A DNA stretch of 59,998 nt from Hyphomicrobiales bacterium (GCA_900465675.1 UBJR01000032.1:1-59998), one strand, 5' to 3'. Positions 7,227 to 16,767 are shown, counted from the first letter of the stretch. The notes: generated by a model from the letters alone, not told the origin. A program made the numbers and translations.

Positions 7227-8324
7227 CTAATGACCGTCGCCCGAAATGGTGGACGCCGCGATGAAGCGTTCCTTCCCGAAATTGTAATAATAGATAGCGA
7301 GGATACGCCCGTCGTTGAGGGCGACGGAACGGGGATAGCCTATGTCCGGCAGCACTGCGTCCCTGCGGATGTCGATCGCCTCCGACCATTTCCGTCCGCC
7401 GTCTGAACTGGTGACCATCCGCATGCCAGGGCGGTCGCCCCGAAACCCGTAGACAAGAGCAAGGCGCTGTGGGCCCAACCGAACAAGGCTTCCGGGATTG
7501 CCGCCAGGTCCGGTATCCTCGACTGGAATGCCTAACGGATGCCACGTGGCACCGTTGTCTTCAGAGCGGAATGTTTCCAGCCAGCCCGCTTGATCAATTC
7601 CCCGGCCGCGTCGGACAACGCTGACTATCGCGCCGTCAGAAAGCCGCAGGCTCGACGGCATGATGGCGTACCCGTCTCCATCGAACGGGAGGGAACTCTT
7701 CCAATGAAACGTCAATCCCCCATCGGTTGTCTCGACGCAGAGGCAGCGACCTTCGTTGCCGTCGGACTTTGCTGCGGTCATCATGAAGAGGGCGTGGTCG
7801 TCTGATAGGGGGACGATATCGGTCCGCGAGGCCAGGCCTTTGAGGTCGAGCCCCTTGAATAAAAATGGTCCTTCCCAGCGCCGGCCGCGGTTTCTCGTGA
7901 GGTAGAACCAGCTATGGGCGCGACCGTCAAGGCCGGTACGTGCGACCAACACTGCGATTTCAGGATCCAGAAAATTGACAGGGGTAGAAAGAGCTGGAAT
8001 GTCTTGCCCACGAAGCTTGGAACCTGAGCGCAACGGTACGGCGAGATGCTCGTCGGCGGAAAGGCTCTTGCCTCCCGGCACGAAGCCCGCAAAAGTCTCG
8101 GGCGACCATGTGGCGCCGCCGTCCACGCTTCTCGCCTGCATTGGCTTGAACTCTTGACTCTTGTCACGGGCGTGGAGCGCACCTTGCTCGCCCAGTTTTC
8201 CGTCAGCGAAGACGACCACGATTTCCTCATCCCAAGCCCAAAGACCATAGTTGGCCGGCCACGCCGAAAAATGACCAGGCCGACGAAAGACCTCGTGATG
8301 GCTGATCTGCAAGTGGTCACTCAT
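7227..8324 (-). CDS. sialidase-like BNR-repeat protein
   Basis: A 365-residue six-bladed beta-propeller of the exo-alpha-sialidase/BNR superfamily. Four Asp-boxes are visible: SVDGGATW, TTDGGLTF, SEDNGATW and SSDGGRKW, spread across the chain. An N-terminal FRRPGHFSAWP segment could take the place of the family's RIP motif. There is no signal peptide, so the protein is probably cytoplasmic, unlike secreted sialidases. The ATG at 8324 overlaps the stop of the SemiSWEET gene (ATGA), so the two are translationally coupled and likely act on the same sugar. The substrate cannot be told; other glycan lyases and hydrolases share this fold. Confidence 0.75.
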   Translation of the reverse strand: MSDHLQISHHEVFRRPGHFSAWPANYGLWAWDEEIVVVFADGKLGEQGALHARDKSQEFKPMQARSVDGGATWSPETFAGFVPGGKSLSADEHLAVPLRSGSKLRGQDIPALSTPVNFLDPEIAVLVARTGLDGRAHSWFYLTRNRGRRWEGPFLFKGLDLKGLASRTDIVPLSDDHALFMMTAAKSDGNEGRCLCVETTDGGLTFHWKSSLPFDGDGYAIMPSSLRLSDGAIVSVVRRGRGIDQAGWLETFRSEDNGATWHPLGIPVEDTGPGGNPGSLVRLGPQRLALVYGFRGDRPGMRMVTSSDGGRKWSEAIDIRRDAVLPDIGYPRSVALNDGRILAIYYYNFGKERFIAASTISGDGH

Positions 8325-8581
8325 TTTCGACGCCCTCGTAGCTTCGCGGCGAGGATAAAAGCTGAAAGACAGAAGCAGATGCTGTTCGCGAGAATGATCG
8401 GAATCTCGCCTTTCATTGAGCCGAACGCGGTCCAAAGGGCAAAGCCGGTTACCGTCAGAAAGTACATGCGGATCGAGATTGCCGCTGTGTCCTTGGTGCG
8501 CGCGACCTTTAAGGCTTGTGGAATGAAGCTCACGACAGAGCAGAAAGAGGCGGCGTAGCCGACGAGAGAAATAGGATCCAT
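8321..8581 (-). CDS. SemiSWEET-type sugar transporter
   Basis: An 86-residue membrane protein with three helices and a PQ-loop motif in helix 1 (SFIPQALKVARTKDTAAIS), the signature of bacterial SemiSWEET (MtN3) sugar uniporters, which work as dimers in the inner membrane. GAGGAGTCC before the ATG at 8581 chooses this start over an in-frame ATG 22 codons upstream. It is first in a two-gene operon with the sialidase-like protein and is driven by the EcfG-type promoter at 8607-8631. Confidence 0.85.
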   Translation of the reverse strand: MDPISLVGYAASFCSVVSFIPQALKVARTKDTAAISIRMYFLTVTGFALWTAFGSMKGEIPIILANSICFCLSAFILAAKLRGRRK

Positions 8582-8606
8582 GGACTCCTCGAGAATTCGT
8601 CCAATG

Positions 8607-8631
8607 AACTTCGCTGTCAGTATGATGTTCC
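8607..8631 (-). promoter_or_regulatory. EcfG/RpoE2-type promoter of SemiSWEET operon
   Basis: Minus strand GGAAC, 17 bases, GTTCA, 25 bases before the start at 8581. Confidence 0.7.
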
Positions 8632-8659
8632 TTGGCCCTGTCGACAAACGACCTGCAGG

Positions 8660-9382
8660 ACCGCTCTAAACCTCCCCGAGGTCATTCACGATGGAAGTTC
8701 CGGAAACGATATTCCGCTTCCCAGGGCTCGGACGTGCACTCTCGCTTGTTCCACATTGCTGGAGATTGGCAGGACAGCCATACGCTCGAAGCCGGCATCG
8801 GCGCTGCCGTGTCGTCGGAGGGAATTATTGCTACGATTCGGCCTATCGGCGATGCGGCAGGATGTCCTCAAACCGTTGCTGTAGCAGGCAGTGCCGACCA
8901 CAGCAGTCAAGAACGTGACGGCCGCAGATACGCAAAACAAGCGACCGTCACGTTGGACGAGCGCAACCCCACCGAAGCGCTCGCAGTTGGCCCCCACCAG
9001 TCGTTCAAGTTAGCGGTCGCTAATGGATTGGCATAGTGCAACCCTGCAACACTGTTGGACGATCGATCGCCAAGGGGCAGGCTAAGAGCGGTAGATATCG
9101 CGTGGCCCAAAGCTCCCTCCCATAATCTGAGGAAGGATCCACAGATCCCGCAAATCAGTTTGGCTTCCAGTCAAATGGCGGGGCCCTGGCGGCGTGTTCT
9201 TCGTCTAGGCGATTGAAGAACACCCGCGCAAGGGCAAGGAAAATTTTAGATGTCACTCCCGTATCTGTTCTCGCCGCGCAGCACGCGAAGGTGGCAGCGC
9301 CTGGAATGGGGAATAACTGAAGCTTTGGGAAGAGCTCTGAATGTTGTTTGCACGGCACCAGGCGGCCTTCGCACTTATCGTT
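8660..9382. other. no gene recognised
   Basis: Open frames exist on both strands but none has a ribosome site with a plausible protein. I see no repeat, tRNA or transposase fragment in this 720-base stretch. Confidence 0.35.
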
Positions 9383-10027
9383 CTAGTCGGTGGGCCTGAC
9401 CAAGATTTCGACGCGTCGGTTCTTCTGACGGCCGTCGGGATCATCTTGCCCGTCAGGGGTCTCGTTGGGGGCAACTGGGTTGGCCTCACCGCGTCCTTCG
9501 ATTGCGACAGTCGATGGATTGAAATTCGCCGCCGTCGCGAGGTAGTCCTTGACGGCCGCCGCTCTTCGGAGTGACAGCTTGAGGTTATAGGCGTCGCTTC
9601 CCTTGCTGTCCGTGTATCCGTCAACAACGAAGCTTGCTTCCTTGAAACGCTGACGGACATCATTGGACATCGCTTGAAGGGCTTCGGTAGCCTTCGGACG
9701 CAGTGTCGCCTTGTCGAAGTCGAAGAGGATGTCCGCCGAGAGCGTGTATCGAACGCCGCCTCCTACCTCGGTCACCTCTAAGCCCTTGACGATCGGCGAG
9801 GGAGGCGCCTTGGGCCTTGGTCCCAATGCTAGCTCTTCTTGCGTCATTGGTGGTGACCGATATTCGATGCGGGGTGACGAATAGCCGATCGAGGGTGACA
9901 CGAAGCCCACGCTCGGCGAGCGGGCCGTAAAATTCGGCGGCGCCACGGTAGGGGCTTCTTGTGCTTGCGTTGTGCCTATTGTGACCACTAACAAAGAGAG
10001 TGTTCGAATTGCTAGCCTGGTTATCAT
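9383..10027 (-). CDS. OmpA-family protein
   Basis: A 214-residue secreted protein. A signal peptide (hydrophobic LAIRTLSLLVVTIGTTQA) is followed by a Ser/Pro-rich linker with repeated SPSVGF / SPSIGY / SPRIEY units and then an OmpA C-terminal peptidoglycan-binding domain: DILFDFDKATL, VDGYTDSKGSDAYN, LSLRRAAAVKDYL, then GRGEANPVAPN and NRRVEI. It should tether the envelope to peptidoglycan in the periplasm. Its ATG overlaps the stop of the preceding gene (ATGA). Confidence 0.85.
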   Translation of the reverse strand: MITRLAIRTLSLLVVTIGTTQAQEAPTVAPPNFTARSPSVGFVSPSIGYSSPRIEYRSPPMTQEELALGPRPKAPPSPIVKGLEVTEVGGGVRYTLSADILFDFDKATLRPKATEALQAMSNDVRQRFKEASFVVDGYTDSKGSDAYNLKLSLRRAAAVKDYLATAANFNPSTVAIEGRGEANPVAPNETPDGQDDPDGRQKNRRVEILVRPTD

Positions 10028-10476
10028 TGAACAGGAACGTCCATCACGGGAAGCGTTGATCCGAAGCGAACGGCAAACGGACCCGGGTTGCTTTCAGGCG
10101 GTGCGAACCATGCCCATGCCTTGAATGTTTCACCTGGCTTTAGTGGCGCTTCTGGCGGCTGTGTGCAAAGGCACTCGCTCGCGACGCCTATCTTGAAACT
10201 GATTTTGTTGGGAAAGTCATACAAGGTGATGTCATTAAGACCGTAGCTTGCACGCCCGATGCCGATCTCCGCCAGGTTCACAGGGGCGTCTCCGGTGTTG
10301 CTGATCTCATAATCCAGCTGCACGATCTGCTGACCAGGGACGCGTTTCAAATCGAGGATCTTGGCCGAAACGCCAGGCTGAAGCTCAACGGCTGGCGGGA
10401 GATTTTGGGCCAGGGCGAGCGTGGCGGCGAGCAACGGGGTGATTACCGTGACGATTGATAGCACGCGATTGAGCAA
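10024..10476 (-). CDS. secreted protein coupled to OmpA-family gene
   Basis: A 150-residue exported protein. A TTG at 10476 lies seven bases after GGAGGA and begins a signal peptide (VLSIVTVITPLLAATLALAQ); the more upstream ATG at 10521 has no ribosome site. The mature part is beta-rich (VQLDYEISNTGDAPVNL, LKPGETFKAWAWF) and resembles an immunoglobulin-like or CARDB-type fold. A CLC pair of cysteines may form a disulphide. It overlaps the OmpA-family gene by four bases, so the two probably form one envelope complex. No family named with confidence. Confidence 0.65.
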   Translation of the reverse strand: MLNRVLSIVTVITPLLAATLALAQNLPPAVELQPGVSAKILDLKRVPGQQIVQLDYEISNTGDAPVNLAEIGIGRASYGLNDITLYDFPNKISFKIGVASECLCTQPPEAPLKPGETFKAWAWFAPPESNPGPFAVRFGSTLPVMDVPVQ

Positions 10477-10521
10477 GTCCCATTCCTCCGAGTTCTGTGG
10501 CACCACAAAGTGATAGCGCAT

Positions 10522-11132
10522 CCTAATTTAGGCAATCAGCAATATCGGTTATCCAAAGTATTGTTATGTCAGTGACGGCTACTTGGCAAAATGTCCGCTA
10601 TACCGACCTTTACACTCCGCAGTCTAGCTCACCGGCTCTATGACCTCAATTCAGACAAGCTTCGGGATGGGTTTCTCTCGATAGAATCAGGAGCCAATGA
10701 AAGAGCACGCGAACTTTTCCGGGGGACGTGAGGGACCTCTTTTGATGGCTAGCCATGAGCGCGAACGTACTGGTGAACCCGAGGATCTCGCTCGCTCTGC
10801 TGACTCCTTTCAACTGGAGGCCTATTGTTATGCCTTCCACGTCATGGGCTTTACTTTGTGATCTTACGCCTTGGACTAAATTCTAGGGACATTCGCAGTC
10901 GCCACGGCTTTTCGATTGGGTGATGGAACCCAATGAAGCTAGGGTTGTTGTCCAATAACACAATGAGCGGAGCCGCCTCCTGCGCACGGCTGCGGCAGGT
11001 TGGTACCGAAGGTCCTCGCGAATAGCCCCAGGCCTGGGGCCTCTGCAATAAGCAACTCTGATCTTGTAGACGGGCGCCTTCCCGCATAGTGCATTTAGAT
11101 CGGATAGTTCTCGGAAGTGACCTGAGCAAATA
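10522..11132. other. intergenic, no gene recognised
   Basis: About 610 bases between the divergent OmpA pair and the ABC transporter operon. Short frames only, with no ribosome site. Promoters for both directions should be here, but no EcfG or RpoH pattern is visible. Confidence 0.35.
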
Positions 11133-11789
11133 ATGATCCTTACCCTCAACAATGTTCGAAAATCGTACCCGACAGCGGAAGGTACAATCGAAATTTTGAA
11201 AGGGATCGACTTTGGTGTGGCTTCAGGTGAGACCGTCGCTCTTACTGGTGAATCCGGTAGCGGGAAAAGTACACTTCTTCACTTAGCAGGAGGCCTCGAT
11301 CGTGCAGACTGTGGGGCCATCGTCACGGATGGCGATGATCTCAGCAAATACTCCGAGAGCGAGCGAGCCCAGTATCGACGGACCAAGGTCGGGCTTATTT
11401 TTCAACAGTTCAACCTGATCCCCTCCTTGACCGTCTCGGCAAACATCTCTTTTCACGCCAAGTTGGCTCAGCGCCACGACGGTGCTTGGGAAAAGACTTT
11501 GATCGAGGCGTTGGGTCTGCAGCGGTACGCAACCCGTTATCCCGAGCAGCTATCAGGAGGCCAGCAACAGCGTGTCGCCATAGGCCGCACTCTGGCGGCA
11601 AGACCGAAGCTCATTCTTGCTGATGAACCGACAGGAAATCTTGACGAGCAGACAGGTGACGCCGTCCTGGACCTGATGCTTGACCTGGCGAGCAGCGCGG
11701 GGTCGGCATTGCTTCTTGTTACCCACTCGACGCGGCTCGCGGCTCGGCTGGACCGCACTGTGCATCTTCGTGGTGGAAAGATCGCTTAA
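11133..11789 (+). CDS. ABC transporter ATPase, AttE/LolD/MacB type
   Basis: A 218-residue ATPase with all motifs: Walker A GESGSGKS, Q-loop LIFQQFNLIP, signature LSGGQQQRVAIGR, Walker B LILADEPTGNLDE and the H-loop LLLVTHS. The FNLIP Q-loop and TGNLD are typical of the FtsX-permease-linked group. It is the first gene of a three-gene overlapping operon with an FtsX-type permease and an AttH-like secreted protein, the arrangement called AttEFGH in Agrobacterium. The next gene's ATG overlaps its stop (TAATGA). Confidence 0.9.
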   Translation: MILTLNNVRKSYPTAEGTIEILKGIDFGVASGETVALTGESGSGKSTLLHLAGGLDRADCGAIVTDGDDLSKYSESERAQYRRTKVGLIFQQFNLIPSLTVSANISFHAKLAQRHDGAWEKTLIEALGLQRYATRYPEQLSGGQQQRVAIGRTLAARPKLILADEPTGNLDEQTGDAVLDLMLDLASSAGSALLLVTHSTRLAARLDRTVHLRGGKIA

Positions 11790-14197
11790 TGAGCTGGGTC
11801 GCGTTTTCCGCGCTTTTATCGCACTGGCGCCGCAAACCTCTGCAGCTGCTCACTTTAGTGCTGGGGATCGCGCTTGCGACAGCGCTTTGGTCTGGTGTGC
11901 AAGCAATCAATTCTGAGGCGAGGGCCAGCTATGCTCGCGCCGCATCTGTTCTGGAGCAAGGGTCCCTTGCTCAAATTGTGGCTAATGACGGCACCGGGAT
12001 TCCCTACGAGATCTATGGGAGCCTTCGACGCCTCGGCTTCGATGTCTCGCCGGTTATCGAAGGGAATCTGCGCCTTGGCACGATCCGCATCCGGTTAATC
12101 GGCATAGATCCTTTAACGATGCCAAAAGAGGGTTATGCGCTGAGGGTGACGAGCGGACGCGATCTCACCGGCTTCATCTCTCCTGTTGGAGAGCTGGTGT
12201 TGTCCAGCGAAACGGCGGAACGGCTGCGCGGCAACACGGACATGAGCTTTCGGATCGACGAAAACGTTCCTGAAGGCGCGGCATTCGTGGACATCTCGGT
12301 CGCTGATCGGTTGCTTGACAAGCATGGCAGGATTGATCGTTTGACAGTCGCTTCCGACCAGGAAATCAGCGCCATCGCCGTCAAACAGATTTCATCTGGG
12401 CTCTTGATCCGGCAACCGGTTGAGCAGCCCGACGTCGCGCAATTAACTGACAGCTTCCACCTTAACCTGACTGCTTTCGGCTTTCTTTCCTTCATCGTTG
12501 GCCTCTTCATCGTTTACTCCGCTACCGGGCTTACCTTCGAACAACGTCGCAGCACGTTTCGAACGCTGCGATCCCTTGGCATTTCCCTCCGGCAGCTTAC
12601 TGCGATGCTCGTTGTTGAGCTTTCGATACTTGCTGTCGCATCCGGCGTCATCGGGGTCGTGCTTGGATACCTGATTGCGTCGATCCTCATGCCGGGGGTC
12701 GCCGCAACCCTTCGCGGACTTTACGGCGCGAACGTCTCCGGGTCACTTTCCATACGCCCAGACTGGTGGCTCGCAGGGCTAGCGATGGCGCTTGCCGGGA
12801 CAGCAATTTCGTCCGCTCAAAGCCTCTATCGGGTCTGGAAACTTTCCATCCTTGCGGCCGCGCAACCACGAGCATGGGCGCGAGAGTCTATGCAAGGATT
12901 GCTAATCCAGGCGGCGCTGGGAGGGGTGCTTCTACTCCTTGCAGGTGTTTTGGCGATAGCCGCGTCCGGATTAGTGGCAGGCTTCGCGGTGCTCGCATGC
13001 TTGCTTTTGGGCGCGGCCCTCATGCTTCCGGCCGTGTTGGCAACCTTTCTCGCCGCCATGCAACGTACGTCGCATAACGCACTTGTCGAATGGTTTTGGG
13101 CGGACACCCGCCTTCAGCTTCCGGGGCTTTCACTCGCGTTGATGGCATTGCTACTGGCGCTATCGGCGAATATCGGCGTCGGCACGATGGTTTCCAGTTT
13201 CAGGCTGACATTCATCGGATGGCTCGATCAACGTTTGGCCGCTGAACTATACGTTACGGCCAAAGACGAAGCCGAGGCGGCGAGGTTACGGGCCTGGCTT
13301 CCATCACACTCCACATCGGTCCTTCCAATCTGGAGCGTGGATGGCGACGTTACCGGCGAGGAGGTCCAGGTCTTTGGCGTTGCGGACGACCCGACCTACC
13401 GCGACCATTGGCCCCTGATCGCGTCCCAGAATGAGGTTTGGGATAAGATCGCCAAAGGTGAGGGTGCTCTGATCAACGAGCAGATGTGGCGGCGCGGGGT
13501 AGCACGAATGGGAGAGCTCGTAGCCATGCCTGGGGGCTGGAATGCTAAGGTGGTAGGAGTCTACTCTGATTACGGAAACCCAAATGGGCAGGTTATCATC
13601 GGGATCGACACCTTGGTCGCCCATTACCCTCAGGTAGCCAAGCTTCGATACGGCGTACGTGTTCCGGCTGAACGGTCGACGGAGCTGAAGCGACAGCTAA
13701 TCGAGGATTTTGGTCTCCCGGAAACCGCCGTCGTGGATCAAACCTCGCTCAAGAGGCAATCGCGAGCGATTTTCGATCAGACGTTCAAGGTTACGGGAGC
13801 CCTTAACGTGCTCACCTTGGCTGTAGCCGGTTTCGCCATGTTTTCCAGTCTCTTGACGCTCTCGGGAATTCGGCTTCCCCAACTGGCGCCTGTTTGGGCG
13901 ATGGGGGTGCGTCGGCGTGATCTGGCACTGTATGAGGTCGCCCGAACGCTGGCGCTTTGGCTAGCCACGTTCGTCACGGCGATACCCTTGGGCCTTGTGT
14001 TGGCATGGGTGCTGCTAGCCCGTGTCAACGTTGAGGCATTCGGATGGCGACTACCCATGCAAGTGTTCCCCGTGGACTGGCTATTGCTCGGTGCTATCGC
14101 TCTTCTCGCGGCTCTCGCTTCGGTACTTCTTCCGGTGCGTCGCCTTGCAACGATCAATCCGGCCGATCTGCTTAGGATTTTTGCCAATGAACGGTAG
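11789..14197 (+). CDS. FtsX-like ABC permease (AttF/AttG-type)
   Basis: An 802-residue membrane permease. One N-terminal helix (residues about 17-36) is followed by a periplasmic domain of about 200 residues, a block of helices around 235-345, a second membrane block around 370-470, a second extracytoplasmic domain to about 655, and a C-terminal FtsX block of three helices ending LATINPADLLR, typical of FtsX/MacB permeases. The length matches a double-FtsX permease, so AttF and AttG functions may be in one chain. It overlaps both neighbours. Exports or extracts a lipid or hydrophobic ligand by family analogy; the ligand is unknown. Confidence 0.85.
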   Translation: MSWVAFSALLSHWRRKPLQLLTLVLGIALATALWSGVQAINSEARASYARAASVLEQGSLAQIVANDGTGIPYEIYGSLRRLGFDVSPVIEGNLRLGTIRIRLIGIDPLTMPKEGYALRVTSGRDLTGFISPVGELVLSSETAERLRGNTDMSFRIDENVPEGAAFVDISVADRLLDKHGRIDRLTVASDQEISAIAVKQISSGLLIRQPVEQPDVAQLTDSFHLNLTAFGFLSFIVGLFIVYSATGLTFEQRRSTFRTLRSLGISLRQLTAMLVVELSILAVASGVIGVVLGYLIASILMPGVAATLRGLYGANVSGSLSIRPDWWLAGLAMALAGTAISSAQSLYRVWKLSILAAAQPRAWARESMQGLLIQAALGGVLLLLAGVLAIAASGLVAGFAVLACLLLGAALMLPAVLATFLAAMQRTSHNALVEWFWADTRLQLPGLSLALMALLLALSANIGVGTMVSSFRLTFIGWLDQRLAAELYVTAKDEAEAARLRAWLPSHSTSVLPIWSVDGDVTGEEVQVFGVADDPTYRDHWPLIASQNEVWDKIAKGEGALINEQMWRRGVARMGELVAMPGGWNAKVVGVYSDYGNPNGQVIIGIDTLVAHYPQVAKLRYGVRVPAERSTELKRQLIEDFGLPETAVVDQTSLKRQSRAIFDQTFKVTGALNVLTLAVAGFAMFSSLLTLSGIRLPQLAPVWAMGVRRRDLALYEVARTLALWLATFVTAIPLGLVLAWVLLARVNVEAFGWRLPMQVFPVDWLLLGAIALLAALASVLLPVRRLATINPADLLRIFANER

Positions 14198-15260
14198 AGC
14201 CGTTGCTTTAACATTGCTGGGCGCCGCCATGATGGGTTCAGCGGGAAATACGCTGGGGCAAGGGTTTGCCGGATTGGGATCGGACGCCCAAGGCTTTGCG
14301 ATTCCTCAGCGCGGCTCCGAATTATCGTTTCCAAGAGACCATGGAGCGCACCCGGACTATCGCATCGAATGGTGGTACGTGACCGCCAATCTCAAGGGGC
14401 AAGACGGCACGCAATATGGAGCACAGTGGACGCTTTTCCGATCAGCGCTTGCCCCGGAAAGTAAGGCTGGCTTCGCTGATCCTCAGATCTGGATCGGACA
14501 TGCGGCCATAACGACGTCCGACCACCAATACGTCGCAGAGCGGTTGGGCCGTGGCGGCGTTGGTCAGGCGGGCGTGACGGCCGCGCCTTTCCGCGCCTGG
14601 ATAGACGACTGGACAATGTCAGCTGCTGACAATTCCAGCTCCGATGCTTTGGCAAATCTCTCTCTAAAAGCCGCTGGGCAGGACTTTAGTTACGCTCTGG
14701 ACCTTACGGCCAAAAGCCCACTCGTTCTCCAGGGTGATAAAGGCTTTTCTATTAAGTCGGCAAGCGGGCAGGCGAGCTACTACTACTCCCAGCCGTTCTA
14801 TCGGGTCTCCGGAACTATTGAGGCATCGGGGAGGCGCATCACGGTCAGCGGTAACGCTTGGCTCGACAGGGAATGGTCTTCTCAACCCTTGGCTTCGAAC
14901 CAAACGGGGTGGGATTGGTTTTCGCTGCACTTGGTCGGCGGGGAGAAGCTGATGGCGTTTCGTCTCCGTGACGACAAGGATGGGTTTATCTCAGCGAGCT
15001 GGATCTGTGCCGATGGACGTACACTGCCGCTAACAAAAGACCAGGTTCATCTCACGCCATTGCGTACCGCGACGGTCGATGGGAGGCAGCTTCCGGTGTC
15101 ATGGCGAATAGAGATCCCCTCAAAATCGCTGGACATCCAAACGCGACCCTTAAACGATCAGTCGTGGATGGCAACGTCCACCCCGTACTGGGAGGGCCCT
15201 ATTTCGTTCGAAGGCTCCACCACCGGCGTAGGCTACCTTGAGATGACGGGCTACAGGTAG
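14187..15260 (+). CDS. AttH / CrtC-like secreted lipocalin-fold protein
   Basis: A 357-residue protein with an N-terminal signal sequence (VALTLLGAAMMGSAGNTLGQG) and the AttH/carotenoid 1,2-hydratase domain: FPRDHGAHPDYRIEWWYVTANL near residue 60, GYxQWTLFR, a central AWLDREWSSQPL and a C-terminal TPYWEGPISFEG with GxGYLEMTGY. The WWYVT and DREW motifs are diagnostic. Its ATG at 14187 overlaps the permease gene by 11 bases. Predicted to work in the periplasm with the ABC exporter. Enzymatic activity has not been shown for most of this family. Confidence 0.85.
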   Translation: MNGRAVALTLLGAAMMGSAGNTLGQGFAGLGSDAQGFAIPQRGSELSFPRDHGAHPDYRIEWWYVTANLKGQDGTQYGAQWTLFRSALAPESKAGFADPQIWIGHAAITTSDHQYVAERLGRGGVGQAGVTAAPFRAWIDDWTMSAADNSSSDALANLSLKAAGQDFSYALDLTAKSPLVLQGDKGFSIKSASGQASYYYSQPFYRVSGTIEASGRRITVSGNAWLDREWSSQPLASNQTGWDWFSLHLVGGEKLMAFRLRDDKDGFISASWICADGRTLPLTKDQVHLTPLRTATVDGRQLPVSWRIEIPSKSLDIQTRPLNDQSWMATSTPYWEGPISFEGSTTGVGYLEMTGYR

Positions 15261-15419
15261 GAACCAGTAGCTCAGGTTTAGAGGAGATGCAGACTTATGT
15301 GGACTTTCAAGTTCGCGACTTAAAGGCGCCAGGTCGCGGACATCAATTTCCAGGTCATGCAGCAGGCAAAGGCCAAAGACCATCTTCGCCCGGACTTGCG
15401 TCGAAATCCTTAGAGCTTA

Positions 15420-16232
15420 TTACCTATGAGACAGCGGCAGTTCACGTTTCACCTTGGAAACGCTCGGTGTGGATACGGTTCGATATCGCGCTTCGACCAG
15501 ATTGTAGATCCCAAAGGCGGCAAGGCCTATGGCAACCGCAAGATACAACACCCCGCCAAGCGGAAGCTGCCTCACGAAAGTCAGTGCATCACTCATGCTC
15601 CCAGCTTGATCGGCGTCAACGCTGAATGCTGCGTAGCAGAAGAAAACCCCGACGATCGCGAAGACGATCCCGCGTGAAACCAACCCGTAGATACAAACTA
15701 GTATCAGCGGTCGGCTCTGACCGAGCTTTAAGTACCTTTCGAACTTTCGAGAAATTCCTTTGAATGCGGTCGCTATACCGCCCCCCAAAAACCCGACGCC
15801 GATGGCACCGGCCAGATATCTACCAAACGGTTGCGACATCGCCCACTCGGCAAGATCTTTTTCGCCACCATCGCCTGCTGATCCCACGCCCAGCGCGCCT
15901 TTGAAAGCGTAAATTGCCAGGCCGATATACGTAACGGCACTCCCGAGAAGGGCAGCTCGGATCAGATAACTTTTCGCACTTGCGTCGTGATTGTCGGCAT
16001 TGGCAATTGATTGAGCAAGTCGCCAGGCCACAAACCCCAGCAAACCGAGCCCTATCAGTCCGAGCCATAATTTGCCAAAGGGCTGGTCAAGCAGTGAGTC
16101 GAGCGCAGATTTGGTGTCCGGCTTACCACCGCCAAAACTCGAAAACAGAGCGAGCCCTGCCACAAGCAAAAAGACAATCCCTCGGGCGCTGTAGCCCGCT
16201 CGGGCAAGCCATTCAAACTTTGGTTCGTTCAT
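15420..16232 (-). CDS. DUF1206 membrane protein
   Basis: A 270-residue inner-membrane protein built of three DUF1206 repeats, each with two hydrophobic helices and a PFGK/PFGR/LPLGG turn (LDQPFGKLWLGLIG, MSQPFGRYLAGAIG, RQLPLGGVLYLAVA). The first repeat begins WLARAGYSARGIVFLL, as usual. The start at 16232 is set by GGGGAGATCG; a further upstream ATG lacks a site. An EcfG-type promoter ends 24 bases upstream. Function of the family is unknown. Confidence 0.85.
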   Translation of the reverse strand: MNEPKFEWLARAGYSARGIVFLLVAGLALFSSFGGGKPDTKSALDSLLDQPFGKLWLGLIGLGLLGFVAWRLAQSIANADNHDASAKSYLIRAALLGSAVTYIGLAIYAFKGALGVGSAGDGGEKDLAEWAMSQPFGRYLAGAIGVGFLGGGIATAFKGISRKFERYLKLGQSRPLILVCIYGLVSRGIVFAIVGVFFCYAAFSVDADQAGSMSDALTFVRQLPLGGVLYLAVAIGLAAFGIYNLVEARYRTVSTPSVSKVKRELPLSHR

Positions 16233-16256
16233 TTTTCGATCTCCCCGCCGCTCGTA

Positions 16257-16281
16257 AACGAGCAGCCTGTAAAACGGTTCC
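16257..16281 (-). promoter_or_regulatory. EcfG/RpoE2-type promoter of DUF1206 gene
   Basis: Minus strand GGAAC, 17 bases, GTTTA, 24 bases before the start at 16232. Confidence 0.75.
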
Positions 16282-16362
16282 TGGCCGGACGGGCCCCATC
16301 GTGGTCCCGAATTTGCCACGTCGCCGACGAATTCCTGTAGGCGAAAAATGAGCGCGGGCGTG

Positions 16363-16767
16363 TTATCGGCTGGTAGCATCCGCTGCCGATGGCAATTCGA
16401 TGTACCTTCTTAACGAAGGTCGCTCTGGCACTGTAACTGCGGATGTTCCCGTCACCGGCTGCCCAAGCGTCGAGTATGCCGTGAACTGCACGATGTAGAG
16501 GCCAGGCTGAAGCTTGTCCGAAACGGGGATCAACAAATTCGTCCGATCCGCTCCATATTCGAGCGTACCTGTGGGAATGGGGCCGCTTGGTCCGAAAATC
16601 TCAACTTCCGAACGTTCAGGATCCACTGGCGCGGTAAAGGTGAGACTGATGTTGTCGTTGAAATTGACATCGTCATGCATATCGGGGGTAGGGTTGATGC
16701 TTGCATTTGCCATCGGGGTGAGGCCGAGAAATGCCGAAATGGCGATTGCATGTGCAAACCTATACAT
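16363..16767 (-). CDS. CopC-like secreted protein
   Basis: A 134-residue periplasmic protein: signal peptide (FAHAIAISAFLGLTPMANA) followed by a CopC/YobA-type beta-sandwich with ISLTFTAPVDPERSEVEIFGPSG, LLIPVSDKLQPGLYIVQFTAYS and a GQPVTGTSAVTV end strand. The usual N-terminal His copper ligand of CopC is not present directly after the cleavage site, so copper binding is doubtful. The start at 16767 follows CGGAGTCG; a longer frame upstream has no site. Confidence 0.65.
   Translation of the reverse strand: MYRFAHAIAISAFLGLTPMANASINPTPDMHDDVNFNDNISLTFTAPVDPERSEVEIFGPSGPIPTGTLEYGADRTNLLIPVSDKLQPGLYIVQFTAYSTLGQPVTGTSAVTVPERPSLRRYIELPSAADATSR

Noticed and set aside
8632..9036. 134-codon plus-strand frame
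   Set aside because: No ribosome site and no recognisable fold; equally open frames occur on the other strand.
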